From Pseudoflavonifractor phocaeensis (GTDB lineage Bacteria > Bacillota > Clostridia > Oscillospirales > Oscillospiraceae), in assembly GCF_021531815.1 (NCBI RefSeq), contig NZ_JADYUM010000007.1:1-64000 (forward strand): a stretch of 64,000 bases of DNA, read 5' to 3'. Of this stretch, positions 16,626 to 25,942 are shown one piece after another. A model generated the notes under the pieces. It ran no database searches and was not told the DNA's origin. It saw only the letters and a program-made list of their open reading frames with translations. How positions within the stretch are numbered: position 1 is the stretch's first letter; the number at the start of each line of letters is the position of its first letter. Position numbers and translations under genes: made by a program.

Positions 16626-17996
16626 TCAGTTGTTTGCCGCCAGGGCCTCCCCGGCCAGATAGATGTCTCCGGCCCCCACGGTGAGGACCAGGTCGCCGGG
16701 ACGGGCAACCTCCCGCAGCCGGGCGGCGACCTCCTCCAGGGTGGCGCAGTAGACCGCCCCGGGAATTTTCTCCGCCAGATCCTTGGAGGAGATGCCCAGG
16801 GTGTTCTGCTCCCGGGCGGGGAAGATCTCCATCAGAATGGTCACGTCGGGCAGCTTCAGCTCCTCCACGAACCGGTCGAAGAGGGCGGCGGTGCGGGTGT
16901 AGGTGTGGGGCTGGAAGGCGCAGACCACCCGGTCATAGCCCAGGCCCTTGGCGGTGGTGAGCAGGGCGTGGAGCTCGTCGGGATGATGGGCATAGTCGTC
17001 GTACACCATGGCCCCGTTGTACTCCCCCTTCTTCTCAAAGCGGCGGCCCGCCCCGTGGAAGGCCTTCAGGCCCTCCTCCACGGCGGAGGCGGGGACGTTG
17101 AGGCACAGGGCGGCGGCGCAGGCGGCCAGGGCGTTGCGCACGTTGTGGACCCCGGGGACGGACAGGTCCACATGGGCGAACTTCTCCCCCCGGGCCATCA
17201 CGTCGAAGGAGCCGTAGCCGTTGACCCAGGTGAGGTTGGCGGCGTGGACGTCCCCCTCCTCCAGACCGAAGGTGACCATTTGCCGGTCCAGCCCCTCCAG
17301 GGCGTCCATGGTGTGGGGATCGTCCCGGTCGGCCACCACGAAGCCGCCGGCGGGCACCAGCTCCGCGAATTTGCGGAAGGAGCGCTTGATGTCTTCCAGG
17401 TCCTTGAAGAAGTCCAGGTGGTCGGCCTCCACGTTCAGGATGACGGCCACGGTGGGGAAGAAGGACAGGAAGGAGTTGCAGTATTCGCAGGACTCCAGGA
17501 TGATGGTGTCCCCCTTGCCCACCCGGTGGCCGCAGCCCAGGGCGGGGAGCACGCCCCCGATCATCACCGAGGGGTCCCGCTGGGCGGCCAGGAAGATGTG
17601 GGTGCACATGGAGGTGGTGGTGGTCTTGCCGTGGGTGCCCGCCACGCACAGGGCGTTTTTGTAGTGGGTCATGAGGGCGCCCCAGGCCTGGGCACGCTCA
17701 AAGACCGGGATGCCCGCCGCCCGGGCGGCGGCGATCTCCGGGTTGTCATCGTGGACGGCGGCGGTGCGGATGACGCAGCCCGTTCCCGCCACGCTCTGGG
17801 GCAGGTGGCCGATGGTCACGGGAATGCCCAGGGCGCGCAGGTGGTCCACCGCGGCGCTCTCCCGCATGTCGGAGCCGGTGACGACCACGCCCGCCCCGTG
17901 GAGCACCTCGGCCAGGGGGGACATGGACACTCCGCCGATGCCCACCAAGTGGGCGCGCTTGCCGGGGCGGATGTAATTTTGTATGTTCAGTTCCAT
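16626..17996 (-). CDS. murC: UDP-N-acetylmuramate--L-alanine ligase
   Basis: A 456-residue Mur ligase. The N-terminal UDP-binding domain starts HLVGIGGVSMSPLAEVL, the ATP-binding loop is GTHGKTTTTSM near residue 120, and the central domain has LESCEYCNSFLSF and NVEADHLDFF. The C-terminal Rossmann domain has YDDYAHHPDEL. It adds L-alanine to UDP-MurNAc, the first peptide step of peptidoglycan synthesis, in the cytosol. Length is normal for MurC. It stands alone, away from a dcw cluster, with at most 150 bases of leader. Confidence 0.96.
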   Translation of the reverse strand: MELNIQNYIRPGKRAHLVGIGGVSMSPLAEVLHGAGVVVTGSDMRESAAVDHLRALGIPVTIGHLPQSVAGTGCVIRTAAVHDDNPEIAAARAAGIPVFERAQAWGALMTHYKNALCVAGTHGKTTTTSMCTHIFLAAQRDPSVMIGGVLPALGCGHRVGKGDTIILESCEYCNSFLSFFPTVAVILNVEADHLDFFKDLEDIKRSFRKFAELVPAGGFVVADRDDPHTMDALEGLDRQMVTFGLEEGDVHAANLTWVNGYGSFDVMARGEKFAHVDLSVPGVHNVRNALAACAAALCLNVPASAVEEGLKAFHGAGRRFEKKGEYNGAMVYDDYAHHPDELHALLTTAKGLGYDRVVCAFQPHTYTRTAALFDRFVEELKLPDVTILMEIFPAREQNTLGISSKDLAEKIPGAVYCATLEEVAARLREVARPGDLVLTVGAGDIYLAGEALAANN

Positions 17997-18107
17997 GGAA
18001 TGGCACCTCGAATCAATTTTGCGATTTGTTCTTTATTATAATCACGGCGGCGGGGAAGCGCAAGGGCCCGGGAAAAATATAGCCATGGGACAGGGGGATT
18101 ATACCCA

Positions 18108-18137
18108 TAAAAAAGGAGCGCCCGGGGCGCTCCTTTT
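18108..18137 (-). terminator. Terminator of the secreted hypothetical gene
   Basis: On the minus strand AAAAGGAGCGCC pairs with GGCGCTCCTTTT and runs into TTTTTT. Confidence 0.8.
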
Positions 18138-18150
18138 GCCAATGGAGGGG

Positions 18151-18789
18151 TTACAGCAGCTCCAGGGCCGTGATGGCGTAGCCGAACAGGTTATCCCCGG
18201 GCTGCAGGGTGGCCTGAAAGCGGGCCAGAGAGGTGCCGTCCACCAGATACACCAGGTCGCCGGTGAGCTCCAGGCTCCGGTCCTGGCTGCGGCTGGACTC
18301 CAGGCGGATCTGGGCCAGACCGTCGTCCCCGCAGGCCAGGCGGTAGCTGTCGATCTCGGAGGCGTACACCATCCGGTCGGACAGGTCATCGGGCAGGGCG
18401 ACCAGGTCCTCCAGGCTGGGGGTGAGGGCGGAGGAGAAGTCCAGGACCGTCTCCACAGGCAGGACCAGGTCCCCGTTCACATAGCTGGAGCGCTCGTCCA
18501 GCTGGCCGTAGAGGGAGAGCATGTTGTACAGGGACTCCCAGACCAGCTCCCCGTTGTCAGGGGAAAAGCGGTCCTGCTCCTGGTGGAGCATGGCCAGGAC
18601 CACGGCGTGGAGGGCGGGGGTCATGGACGCCAGCGCGTCCGTCTCGGCGGGGACGCAGCCGGGGTCGAAGGCCGGCTCCTGGGCCGTCCCGGCGGGGGCG
18701 GAGGCCTCCGGCGTCTGGGCCAGGGCGACGCCCGCCAGGGGCATCACAAGCAGGGCGGCGATCATCGCGGTCAGCAGCAGTTTTTTCAT
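18151..18789 (-). CDS. Secreted protein of unknown function
   Basis: A 212-residue protein with a clear signal peptide, KK at residues 2-3, hydrophobic core LLLTAMIAALLVMPLAGVA and a likely signal peptidase I site after ALA near residue 24. The mature part is acidic and has no lipobox, membrane anchor or motif that I recognise. A segment near residues 40-80 looks helical; residues 160-212 look beta-rich (LTGDLVYLVDGTSLARF). AAGGAGG sits before the ATG. It has its own terminator and seems to be a single-gene unit between murC and pcrA. Confidence 0.75.
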   Translation of the reverse strand: MKKLLLTAMIAALLVMPLAGVALAQTPEASAPAGTAQEPAFDPGCVPAETDALASMTPALHAVVLAMLHQEQDRFSPDNGELVWESLYNMLSLYGQLDERSSYVNGDLVLPVETVLDFSSALTPSLEDLVALPDDLSDRMVYASEIDSYRLACGDDGLAQIRLESSRSQDRSLELTGDLVYLVDGTSLARFQATLQPGDNLFGYAITALELL

Positions 18790-19134
18790 GGGGGAGACCT
18801 CCTTTCAACAAGATGGACTGATATGCTCCCGGATTGTACTTACAGTATAGCACGGCGGGGTGTTACCATCGTATCGGAACCGTTACGGGACGGTGGCAAA
18901 ATGGTTACAGTTCGGTTTCAGATCCGGCGCAAAACCACACAATGGCGTGGTTTTGCGGGAAAAAGGGACTATATCTTGCATTTGGGAGCCAAGAGGCTGT
19001 CCGCGCCGCATCAGTGTATGAGGCATCCGCGCCAAATATGCCCGCCTGCGCCCGGAACATCAAAATTTCTCTCTCCTCCGGGCCGCCCGGGCCCACACTT
19101 ACACTGACAGATAACATTGACTTTTTCTTTTTCT

Positions 19135-19182
19135 GTCACTGTTACTGTTACCGTTACTATTACTGTTACTATTACTATTACG
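19135..19182. repeat. Hexanucleotide tandem repeat, eight units of RTYACN
   Basis: Eight consecutive hexamers of the form GTTACT/ATTACT (with variants GTCACT, GTTACC, ATTACG) lie about 155 bp upstream of pcrA, directly after a pyrimidine run (CTTTTTCTTTTTCT). The base composition is unlike the surrounding DNA. Confidence 0.85.
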
Positions 19183-19273
19183 TATGTCCTGTTTGCACGG
19201 GAAGATACACCCAAAGGGGGCGTTTGGGGAGAATGGGCAGGCGCGGCCCGGGGCGAAAGAACTTCTCCCCCGG

Positions 19274-19301
19274 TTGACCGGAGGGGCGGTTTTGTTATAA
19301 A
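19274..19301 (+). promoter_or_regulatory. pcrA promoter
   Basis: TTGACC at 19274-19279, a 16-base spacer and TATAAA at 19296-19301. Confidence 0.65.
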
Positions 19302-19340
19302 ATAGCAGCACTGTGAAATGAAGAAAGAGAGACTGACGTC

Positions 19341-21926
19341 ATGCTGAACCACGAACAGGAACAACGGTTTGCCAAGGCCCGCCGGGGGGCCATCGCCCGG
19401 GACTTCTCCCGGCTGAACCCGGAGCAGCAGAAGGCCGCCCTGGCCACCGAGGGGCCCCTCCTCCTGCTGGCCGGGGCGGGCAGCGGCAAGACCACGGTGC
19501 TCATCAACCGCATCGCCAACCTGATGAAATACGGCCGGGGCTCCGACAGCCCCGAGGTCCCGGAGTGGGCCACCGGGGAGGACCTGACCTTCTTGGAGGA
19601 CTGCGCCAATGGCCGTCCCCTGTCCCCGGAGGACCGGGAGCGCCGGGACCGGCTGTGCCGCCTGGACCCCGCCGCCCCCTGGACTATCCTGGCCATCACC
19701 TTTACCAACAAGGCCGCCGGGGAACTGAAGGACCGGCTGGCGGCTATGCTGGGCCCCGCCGCCAACGACATCTGGGCCAGCACCTTCCACTCCGCCTGCG
19801 TGCGCATCCTCCGCCGGGACATCGAGAAGCTGGGCTTCGCCTCATCCTTCACCATCTACGATACCGACGACTCCCTCCGGGTCATCAAGGAGTCCATGAA
19901 GGACCTGGGCGTCGATGACAAGCAGTTTCCGCCCCGGTCGGTGCTGGGCTACATCTCCCGGGCCAAGGACGCCATGAAGCTGGCGGAGGAGTACCTGGCT
20001 GAGTGCGAGAAGTCCGGGGACTTCCGCCTGACCAAGATCGCCAAGATCTATGTGGAGTACCAGCGCCGGCTGTGGGAGGCCAACGCCCTGGATTTTGATG
20101 ACATCATCCTCCATACCGTCCGTCTGCTCCAGCAATTTGATGACGTTCGGGAATATTATCAGAAAAAATTCCATTATGTACTCATTGACGAGTACCAAGA
20201 CACCAATAATTTGCAGTACCTGCTGGCCTCTACCCTGGCGGGGGGCTACGAGAACTTCTGCGTGGTGGGCGACGACGACCAGTCTATCTACCGCTTCCGG
20301 GGGGCCACCATCGAGAACATCCTCTCCTTCGAGAAGCAGTACCCCCGCTGCCGCACCATCCGCCTGGAGGAGAACTACCGCTCCACTCGCCACATCCTGG
20401 AGGCCTCCAACGCCGTCATCCGGAACAACCAGGGCCGGAAGGGCAAGGAGCTGTGGACCCGCGCCGGGGAGGGGGAGAAACTGACCCTCTACTCCGCCAT
20501 GAACGAGAACGACGAGGCCCAGTATGTGGCCGCCCGCATCCTGGAGGACTACAGCCAGGGGAAGAAGTGGAAGGACCACGCCATCCTCTACCGGATGAAC
20601 GCCCAGTCCAACCAGCTGGAGAACGCCTGCAAGCGCAACGGCATCCCCTACCGGATCATCGGGGGCACCCGGTTCTTCGACCGGGCGGAGGTGAAGGACA
20701 TGGTGGCCTACCTGGCCGTCCTGAACAACCCGGAGGATGACCTGCGGCTGACCCGGATCATCAACAACCCGCCCCGGGGCATCGGCCAGAAGACAGTGGA
20801 GACCGCCCAGGACATCGCCCGGCGGGAGGGGGCCTCCCTCTACGCCGTCATCGACAACGCCCGGATGTACCCGGAGCTGGAGCGGTCCGCCGGCAAGCTG
20901 GCCGCCTTTACAAGCCTGATGGGAGAACTGGCGGGACTGCTCAGCGAGCTGCCCCTGGACCAGTTCTACGAGGAACTGATCCTCCGCACGGGCTACGCCG
21001 TCATGCTGGAGAGCAAGAACACCGTGGAGGACCGGACCAGGCTGGAGAACGTGCGGGAGCTGCTCACCTCCATCCGGGGTTACATGGAGAACGCCGGAGA
21101 GGAGCCCTCCCTGGCCGGCTTCCTGGACGAGATCGCCCTGTACACCGACCTGGACAGCCACGACCCGGATCAGGACTGCGTGGTGATGATGACCATGCAC
21201 GCAGCCAAGGGCCTGGAGTTCCCCGTGGTCTTCGTGGTGGGGGCCGAGGAGGGCATCTTCCCCGGCATCCGGGCCATCGGAGAGACGGAGGAGATGGAGG
21301 AGGAGCGGCGGCTGTGCTATGTGGCCATGACCCGGGCCAAGGAGAAGCTCTACCTCACCTGCGCCAACCAGCGGATGCTCTTCGGCCGGACCAGCAGCAA
21401 CCGGCCCTCCCGGTTCGTGGAGGAGATCCCCCCGGAGCACCTGGAGCGGACCGGAAGGTCCTACCTGTCCGATCTGGGCGGGGAGGAGGAGAGCGGCTGG
21501 GGCGGGATGCCCAGCCGGACCTCGGGCTACGGGGGATACGGCACCTACCGGCAGGGAAGCTACGGCGGCCGGGCCGGCGGACGCAGCCCCTATGACCAGC
21601 GGCCCCAGCGGCCTGCCCAGCAGCCCTCCTACGGCGGCTTCACCCGGGCCATGTCCGGGGCGGGGAGCGGCTATGGGACCACCCCCAAGGCCAAGCACCC
21701 CCTGAATCCTCCAGCGGGGGGAGGGGCCAGGCCCGCTGTGGGCGGGAGCGCCGCCCCCAGCTTCCAGAAGGGGGACACGGTACGCCACAAGGCCTTCGGC
21801 CGGGGTATGATCCTCTCCATCCAGAAAATGGGGGGCGACGCCCTGGCGGAGATTGTCTTCGACGACGTGGGCACCAAGCGGTTGATGCTGAAATCCGCCG
21901 CCGCCCACATGGAAAAAATCGGATAA
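19341..21926 (+). CDS. pcrA: UvrD/PcrA-type superfamily 1 DNA helicase
   Basis: An 861-residue helicase with the full SF1A motif set: Walker A GAGSGKTT (motif I), ITFTNKAAGEL (Ia), LIDEYQDTNNLQ (II), GDDDQSIYRFRGA (III), ENYRST (IV), TMHAAKGLEFPVVFV (V) and VAMTRAKEKLYL (VI). The C-terminal 160 residues are a Gly/Tyr/Arg/Pro-rich linker (YGGYGTYRQGSYGG and similar) ending in the small PcrA C-terminal domain GDTVRHKAFGRGMILSI, which contacts RNA polymerase in homologues. It unwinds DNA in repair and clears protein roadblocks. Motif I is preceded by an unusual 20-residue N-terminal extension. Confidence 0.95.
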   Translation: MLNHEQEQRFAKARRGAIARDFSRLNPEQQKAALATEGPLLLLAGAGSGKTTVLINRIANLMKYGRGSDSPEVPEWATGEDLTFLEDCANGRPLSPEDRERRDRLCRLDPAAPWTILAITFTNKAAGELKDRLAAMLGPAANDIWASTFHSACVRILRRDIEKLGFASSFTIYDTDDSLRVIKESMKDLGVDDKQFPPRSVLGYISRAKDAMKLAEEYLAECEKSGDFRLTKIAKIYVEYQRRLWEANALDFDDIILHTVRLLQQFDDVREYYQKKFHYVLIDEYQDTNNLQYLLASTLAGGYENFCVVGDDDQSIYRFRGATIENILSFEKQYPRCRTIRLEENYRSTRHILEASNAVIRNNQGRKGKELWTRAGEGEKLTLYSAMNENDEAQYVAARILEDYSQGKKWKDHAILYRMNAQSNQLENACKRNGIPYRIIGGTRFFDRAEVKDMVAYLAVLNNPEDDLRLTRIINNPPRGIGQKTVETAQDIARREGASLYAVIDNARMYPELERSAGKLAAFTSLMGELAGLLSELPLDQFYEELILRTGYAVMLESKNTVEDRTRLENVRELLTSIRGYMENAGEEPSLAGFLDEIALYTDLDSHDPDQDCVVMMTMHAAKGLEFPVVFVVGAEEGIFPGIRAIGETEEMEEERRLCYVAMTRAKEKLYLTCANQRMLFGRTSSNRPSRFVEEIPPEHLERTGRSYLSDLGGEEESGWGGMPSRTSGYGGYGTYRQGSYGGRAGGRSPYDQRPQRPAQQPSYGGFTRAMSGAGSGYGTTPKAKHPLNPPAGGGARPAVGGSAAPSFQKGDTVRHKAFGRGMILSIQKMGGDALAEIVFDDVGTKRLMLKSAAAHMEKIG

Positions 21927-21940
21927 GCCCGCAGACAAAT

Positions 21941-21988
21941 CGGCGGCGGCGTGCCCGGCCTTTCCCGGCCCGGACGCGCCGCCGTTTT
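21941..21988 (+). terminator. Terminator after pcrA
   Basis: CGGCGGCG(GCGTGCCCGGCC) and the mirror arm GGCC...GCGCCGCCG form a long stem followed by TTTT. The rest of the 301-bp gap to 22227 holds the next promoter. Confidence 0.65.
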
Positions 21989-22113
21989 CCGCTGGAGGAA
22001 AAATTCGGGAAAAACGTGTAACCTTTTCCATCCGTCTGCGTCTAATTTATCGAGAGTCCCAGAGGGGCCCGGCTTCTTAAGACAATCTTAAAGGATTTGT
22101 AACCGCCCTGTAG

Positions 22114-22143
22114 TTGTCAGAGCGGGAGCGGGGCACCTATAAT
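22114..22143 (+). promoter_or_regulatory. Promoter of the MacAB-like exporter operon
   Basis: TTGTCA at 22114-22119, an 18-base spacer and a perfect TATAAT at 22138-22143. Confidence 0.65.
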
Positions 22144-22227
22144 GGGAAGTGCGGGACAGGTCTGCCCGCCTTTGAAAGCACGAAGCAAGCCGTCAGGGCT
22201 TGAATGGATAGAGGAGGAGTTTGCGCT

Positions 22228-23925
22228 ATGCCAGAAGTGACCAATCCCCAGCCCAAAGTGGAGACCCCCGCGCCCCCCAGGGCTCCGGTGAAGAAGACGG
22301 GAGCACGGAAAAAGAAGCTGGTCAAGCGGCTGGTGGCCCTGGGCGTGGCGGCGGCCATCCTGGGCGGCGGCGGCTTCGCCCTGTACAAGTTCCTGAATTC
22401 CGGGAGCGGGGACCAGGGGGAGATCTACGCCCAGCCCGCCTCTCTGGGCACCATCCAGAGCAAGGTGTCGGGCAGCGGCACCGCCAAGGCCAAGGAGTCG
22501 GCGGCCATCACCCTGACCCAGAGCGGCACCGTCCAGGAGGTCTATGTCACCGCCGGACAGACCGTCATGGCCGGAGATCCCCTGTACACCATCTACAGCC
22601 AGGCCGCCGAGGACGAGGTGTCCAACGCCCGGAAAAAGCTGGAGGACCTTCAGAAGGACATGGCCGACCTCCAGGAGGAGGCATCCAACCTGACGGTCCG
22701 TGCCCCCTTCGCCGGCAAGCTCCAGGAGGTCCAGGACTTCGACCTGGACCAAGACGTGTCCAAGGGGACCACCGTGGCCACCCTGGTCAACGACAGGAAG
22801 CTGAAGCTGTCCCTCTATTTCAGCTACGCCTATGAAAACGACATCCAGGCGGGCCAGAGCGTGTCCGTCTCCATCCCCGCCGTCATGGGCTCCTTCACCG
22901 GGACGGTGGAGGCGGTCCACAAGGTGAGCTACATCTCCCCCGAGGGGGCGGTCCATTTTGAGGCGGTCATCGTCTTTGACAACCCGGGTACCCTCACCGC
23001 CGGGATGGACGCCTCCGCCGTGCTCAAGGCCGCCGACGGCGCCGACATCTACCCCTATGAGAACGGCAAGACCGAGTTTTACGAGACCCGGACCATCGTC
23101 GCCAAGGCCAGCGGCCCGGTGACGGGGGAGGGCAACCTGCTCAATTACGCCAACGTGTCCGCCGGGGAGGCCCTGCTGTACCTGGGTTCCTCCACCATCG
23201 ACACCGACATCCGCAACAAGCAGGAGGAGATCGACGAGGCCCAGGAGAGGCTGGACGAGGCCGTGAAGGCCCTGGAGGACTTCAACGCCGTGGCCCCCAT
23301 TGACGGCACCGTCACCTCCTGCACCCTCTCCGAGGGGGCGGAGGTCAAGAGCGGCGACACCGTGGTCATCATCTCCAACACCACCACCATGCTGGTCACC
23401 ATCCAGGTGGACGACCGGAACATCTCCTTCATCAAGCCCGGGGACATGGTGGAGCTGGACTGGAACGGCAACCCCTACATGGGCGCCGTCACCGCCATCG
23501 ACATGGGGGGCGCCCAGAGCGGCCAGGGCATGACCAACTACCCCGTCACCCTGTCGGTGGACAACTTCGACGGCTCCCTGATGGACGGGGCGTGGCTGCA
23601 ATACTCCTTTGTCACCAGCGAGTCCGCGGACTGCATCCTGGTGCCCACCAGCTCGGTGAAGTACGTCAGCGACCTGGAGGGCAACCGCCAGGCGGTGGTC
23701 TTTGTCCAGCGGGAGGAGCGGCCCGACGACGTGCCCGAGCTGGACCTGCCCACGGTGGAGCCCGGCCAGAAGCGCCAGTACCCCAGCGAGGCGGAGGGCT
23801 ACTACCCCGTCATCGTGGAGACGGGCATCTCCGACGCCCAGAACGTGGAGATCACCTCCGGCATTCAGGAGGGGGACATGGTCTTCGTCAACTACACCGT
23901 CACCGACATGGGCAGCAGTTGGTAA
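22228..23925 (+). CDS. Membrane-fusion (HlyD/MacA-like) adaptor subunit
   Basis: A 565-residue protein. A basic N-terminus is followed by one membrane segment at about residues 35-54, then an extracellular part. The biotinyl-lipoyl-like half motif GTVQEVYVTAGQTVMAGDPLYTI occurs near residue 95 and a second one, GTVTSCTLSEGAEVKSGDTVVII, near residue 360. Each is paired with a short coiled coil, so the lipoyl/hairpin unit is duplicated. The protein likely bridges the permease to the extracellular side, as in Gram-positive YknX-type MacA homologues. AGAGGAGG precedes the ATG. The ATPase gene follows after 11 bases. Confidence 0.87.
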   Translation: MPEVTNPQPKVETPAPPRAPVKKTGARKKKLVKRLVALGVAAAILGGGGFALYKFLNSGSGDQGEIYAQPASLGTIQSKVSGSGTAKAKESAAITLTQSGTVQEVYVTAGQTVMAGDPLYTIYSQAAEDEVSNARKKLEDLQKDMADLQEEASNLTVRAPFAGKLQEVQDFDLDQDVSKGTTVATLVNDRKLKLSLYFSYAYENDIQAGQSVSVSIPAVMGSFTGTVEAVHKVSYISPEGAVHFEAVIVFDNPGTLTAGMDASAVLKAADGADIYPYENGKTEFYETRTIVAKASGPVTGEGNLLNYANVSAGEALLYLGSSTIDTDIRNKQEEIDEAQERLDEAVKALEDFNAVAPIDGTVTSCTLSEGAEVKSGDTVVIISNTTTMLVTIQVDDRNISFIKPGDMVELDWNGNPYMGAVTAIDMGGAQSGQGMTNYPVTLSVDNFDGSLMDGAWLQYSFVTSESADCILVPTSSVKYVSDLEGNRQAVVFVQREERPDDVPELDLPTVEPGQKRQYPSEAEGYYPVIVETGISDAQNVEITSGIQEGDMVFVNYTVTDMGSSW

Positions 23926-23936
23926 GGAGTGCCGCC

Positions 23937-24632
23937 ATGCTCATAGATATTCGGGATCTCTATAAAATTTACAACGAGGGCAAGGAGAGCGAGGTCCGGG
24001 CCCTGGACGGGGTGTCCCTCCAGATCGACAAGGGGGAGTTCGTGGCCATCGTGGGCCAGTCCGGCTCCGGCAAGTCCACCCTGATGAATGTGCTGGGCTG
24101 TCTGGACATCCCCACCTACGGGGAGTATTACCTGGACGGCACCGACGTCACCTCCCTGTCCGACAAGGAACTGGCCCGCATCCGAAACCGGGAGATCGGC
24201 TTCATTTTCCAGGGCTACAACCTGATCCAGGAGCTGGACGCCCTGGAGAACGTGACCCTGCCCCTGATCTACCGGGGGGTGTCCGTCTTCGACCGGGAGG
24301 ACATGGCCATGGAGGCCCTGGCCCGGGTGGGGATGGAGGACCGGGCCCACCACCGCCCCAGCGAGATGTCCGGCGGCCAGCAGCAGCGGGTGGCCATCGC
24401 CCGGGCCATCGCCACCCGGCCCCCCATCATCATGGCCGACGAGCCCACTGGCGCCCTGGACTCCAAGACGGGCCGCCATGTGCTGGAGATTTTGCGGGAG
24501 CTGTACCGGGAGGGGACCACCATCCTCCTCATCACCCACGACGACTCCATCGCCGCCACCGCCCGGCGGGTGGTCCGCCTGTCCGACGGCAGAGTCATCG
24601 CCGATCACCCCCAGGAGGTGGAGTGGGAATGA
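23937..24632 (+). CDS. MacB-type ABC transporter ATP-binding protein
   Basis: A 231-residue ATPase with Walker A GQSGSGKST, Q loop FQGYNL, signature MSGGQQQRVAIARA, Walker B IIMADEPTGALD and H loop ITHDD. The sequence DEPTGALDSKTG with RNREIGFIFQ is typical of the MacB/LolD subfamily, which drives mechanotransmission rather than classical import. SD AAGGAG is just upstream. Its stop overlaps the permease start by ATGA. Substrate unknown; antimicrobial peptide or envelope-protein export are usual roles for this family. Confidence 0.93.
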   Translation: MLIDIRDLYKIYNEGKESEVRALDGVSLQIDKGEFVAIVGQSGSGKSTLMNVLGCLDIPTYGEYYLDGTDVTSLSDKELARIRNREIGFIFQGYNLIQELDALENVTLPLIYRGVSVFDREDMAMEALARVGMEDRAHHRPSEMSGGQQQRVAIARAIATRPPIIMADEPTGALDSKTGRHVLEILRELYREGTTILLITHDDSIAATARRVVRLSDGRVIADHPQEVEWE

Positions 24633-25891
24633 ACCTGTGGCAAGCCTTCAAAATGGCCTTCAAGTCCATCTCCATGAAAAAGACCCGGTCCTTCCTCACC
24701 ATGCTGGGCATCATCATCGGCGTGGCCAGCGTGGTCATCATGGTGTCGGTGGTCCAGGGGCAGAACAAGAAGAATATGGAGTATTTCGAGAAGATGGGGG
24801 ACAACAAGATCACCGTCCAGGCTTACTCCTATTACGACAACAACAACGAGACCTCCCAGAAGCTGTACGACTACTGCCTGTCCATGAACGACCTGGTGCT
24901 GGGTATCACCCCGGACGCGGAGATCGGAAATAAAATGACCGTCCAGTACGGGGCCAAGACCCTCGCCATTAACGACGGGGACAGCATGGGCATGGGCGGC
25001 GGCATGGACTGGGAGAAGATGATGCACGTCAAGCTGGGCTCCGACCAGTACGGCGTGTGCAACAATTACACCTTGGCCGGGGGCCGGGAGATGTCCTTCC
25101 TGGACGTGGAGAAGACCAACGCCGTCTGCGTCCTGGGCTCCGGGGCCAAGGAGGCCCTCTTTGACTACACCGACCCGGTGGGGGAGACCATCACCATCAA
25201 CGGCCAGCCCTTCCTGGTGGTGGGGTGGTATGAGTCCATGAATATCCAGTATTGGCCGGAGATGGACAACATCATCGTCATCCCCTACACCTTCAACCGG
25301 ACCATGAACAACAACAGCACCATCAGCAGCTATGTGGTCAAGGCCAAGAGCGCCAGCGCCACCACCGAGGCCATGACCAAGCTGGACGCCTACCTGGCCG
25401 GCCTGTTCCCCAAGAACGAGCAGGGCTGGTCGGACCAGGGGGACTACTACGTCCAGAGCAACAACAGCTACGCCCAGGACATGGAGAGCCAGAACCTGAT
25501 GCAGTCCCTGGTGCTGGGGGCCATCGCCGGCATCTCCCTGCTGGTGGGCGGCATCGGCATCATGAATATCATGCTGGTCACCGTCACCGAGCGCACCCGG
25601 GAGATCGGCATCCGCAAGGCCATCGGCGCCGAGCGCAAGAGCATTATCACCCAGTTCCTCATCGAGGCCGCCGTCATCTGTTCCATCGGCGGCATCATCG
25701 GCATCGGCATCGGCTGCGTGGGCACCCTCATCGCCGGCAAGCTGCTGCTGGACGAGGCCATGATGCTGCCGGGGGCCGGCATCACCGTGGGCGCCTTCCT
25801 GTTTTCCGTGGTGCTGGGCATCATCTTCGGCATGTACCCCGCCATCAAGGCCTCCGGCCTTCAGCCCGTGGTGGCCCTGCGGGCCGACTGA
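24629..25891 (+). CDS. MacB-like ABC transporter permease
   Basis: A 420-residue permease with MacB topology: one N-terminal membrane segment after KTRSFLTMLGIIIGVASVVIMVSV, a large extracellular domain (residues 45-285), then three C-terminal segments with the FtsX core LLVGGIGIMNIMLVTVTERTREIGIRKAIGA. It works as a dimer with the preceding ATPase. The extracellular part contains GDSMGMGGGMDWEKMM, a Met/Gly-rich stretch not usual in the family. The next gene encodes an SLH wall protein, which hints that the exporter acts on surface components. Confidence 0.92.
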   Translation: MNLWQAFKMAFKSISMKKTRSFLTMLGIIIGVASVVIMVSVVQGQNKKNMEYFEKMGDNKITVQAYSYYDNNNETSQKLYDYCLSMNDLVLGITPDAEIGNKMTVQYGAKTLAINDGDSMGMGGGMDWEKMMHVKLGSDQYGVCNNYTLAGGREMSFLDVEKTNAVCVLGSGAKEALFDYTDPVGETITINGQPFLVVGWYESMNIQYWPEMDNIIVIPYTFNRTMNNNSTISSYVVKAKSASATTEAMTKLDAYLAGLFPKNEQGWSDQGDYYVQSNNSYAQDMESQNLMQSLVLGAIAGISLLVGGIGIMNIMLVTVTERTREIGIRKAIGAERKSIITQFLIEAAVICSIGGIIGIGIGCVGTLIAGKLLLDEAMMLPGAGITVGAFLFSVVLGIIFGMYPAIKASGLQPVVALRAD

Positions 25892-25942
25892 CGGGGCGGG
25901 GCGGAATATCCCCAATCTCAAGGAACGAGGAGAATGAGACAT

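Larger units (their letters stand above)
18790..19340. other. Intergenic region of 551 bp, with no convincing gene
   Basis: This gap between divergent genes holds a hexanucleotide tract (19135-19182) and the pcrA promoter (19274-19301). Short frames exist on both strands, but none has a ribosome site with protein-like content. Confidence 0.6.

Noticed and set aside
19124-19190. CRISPR-like array
   Set aside because: The units are 6 bp without spacers; this is a simple tandem repeat.
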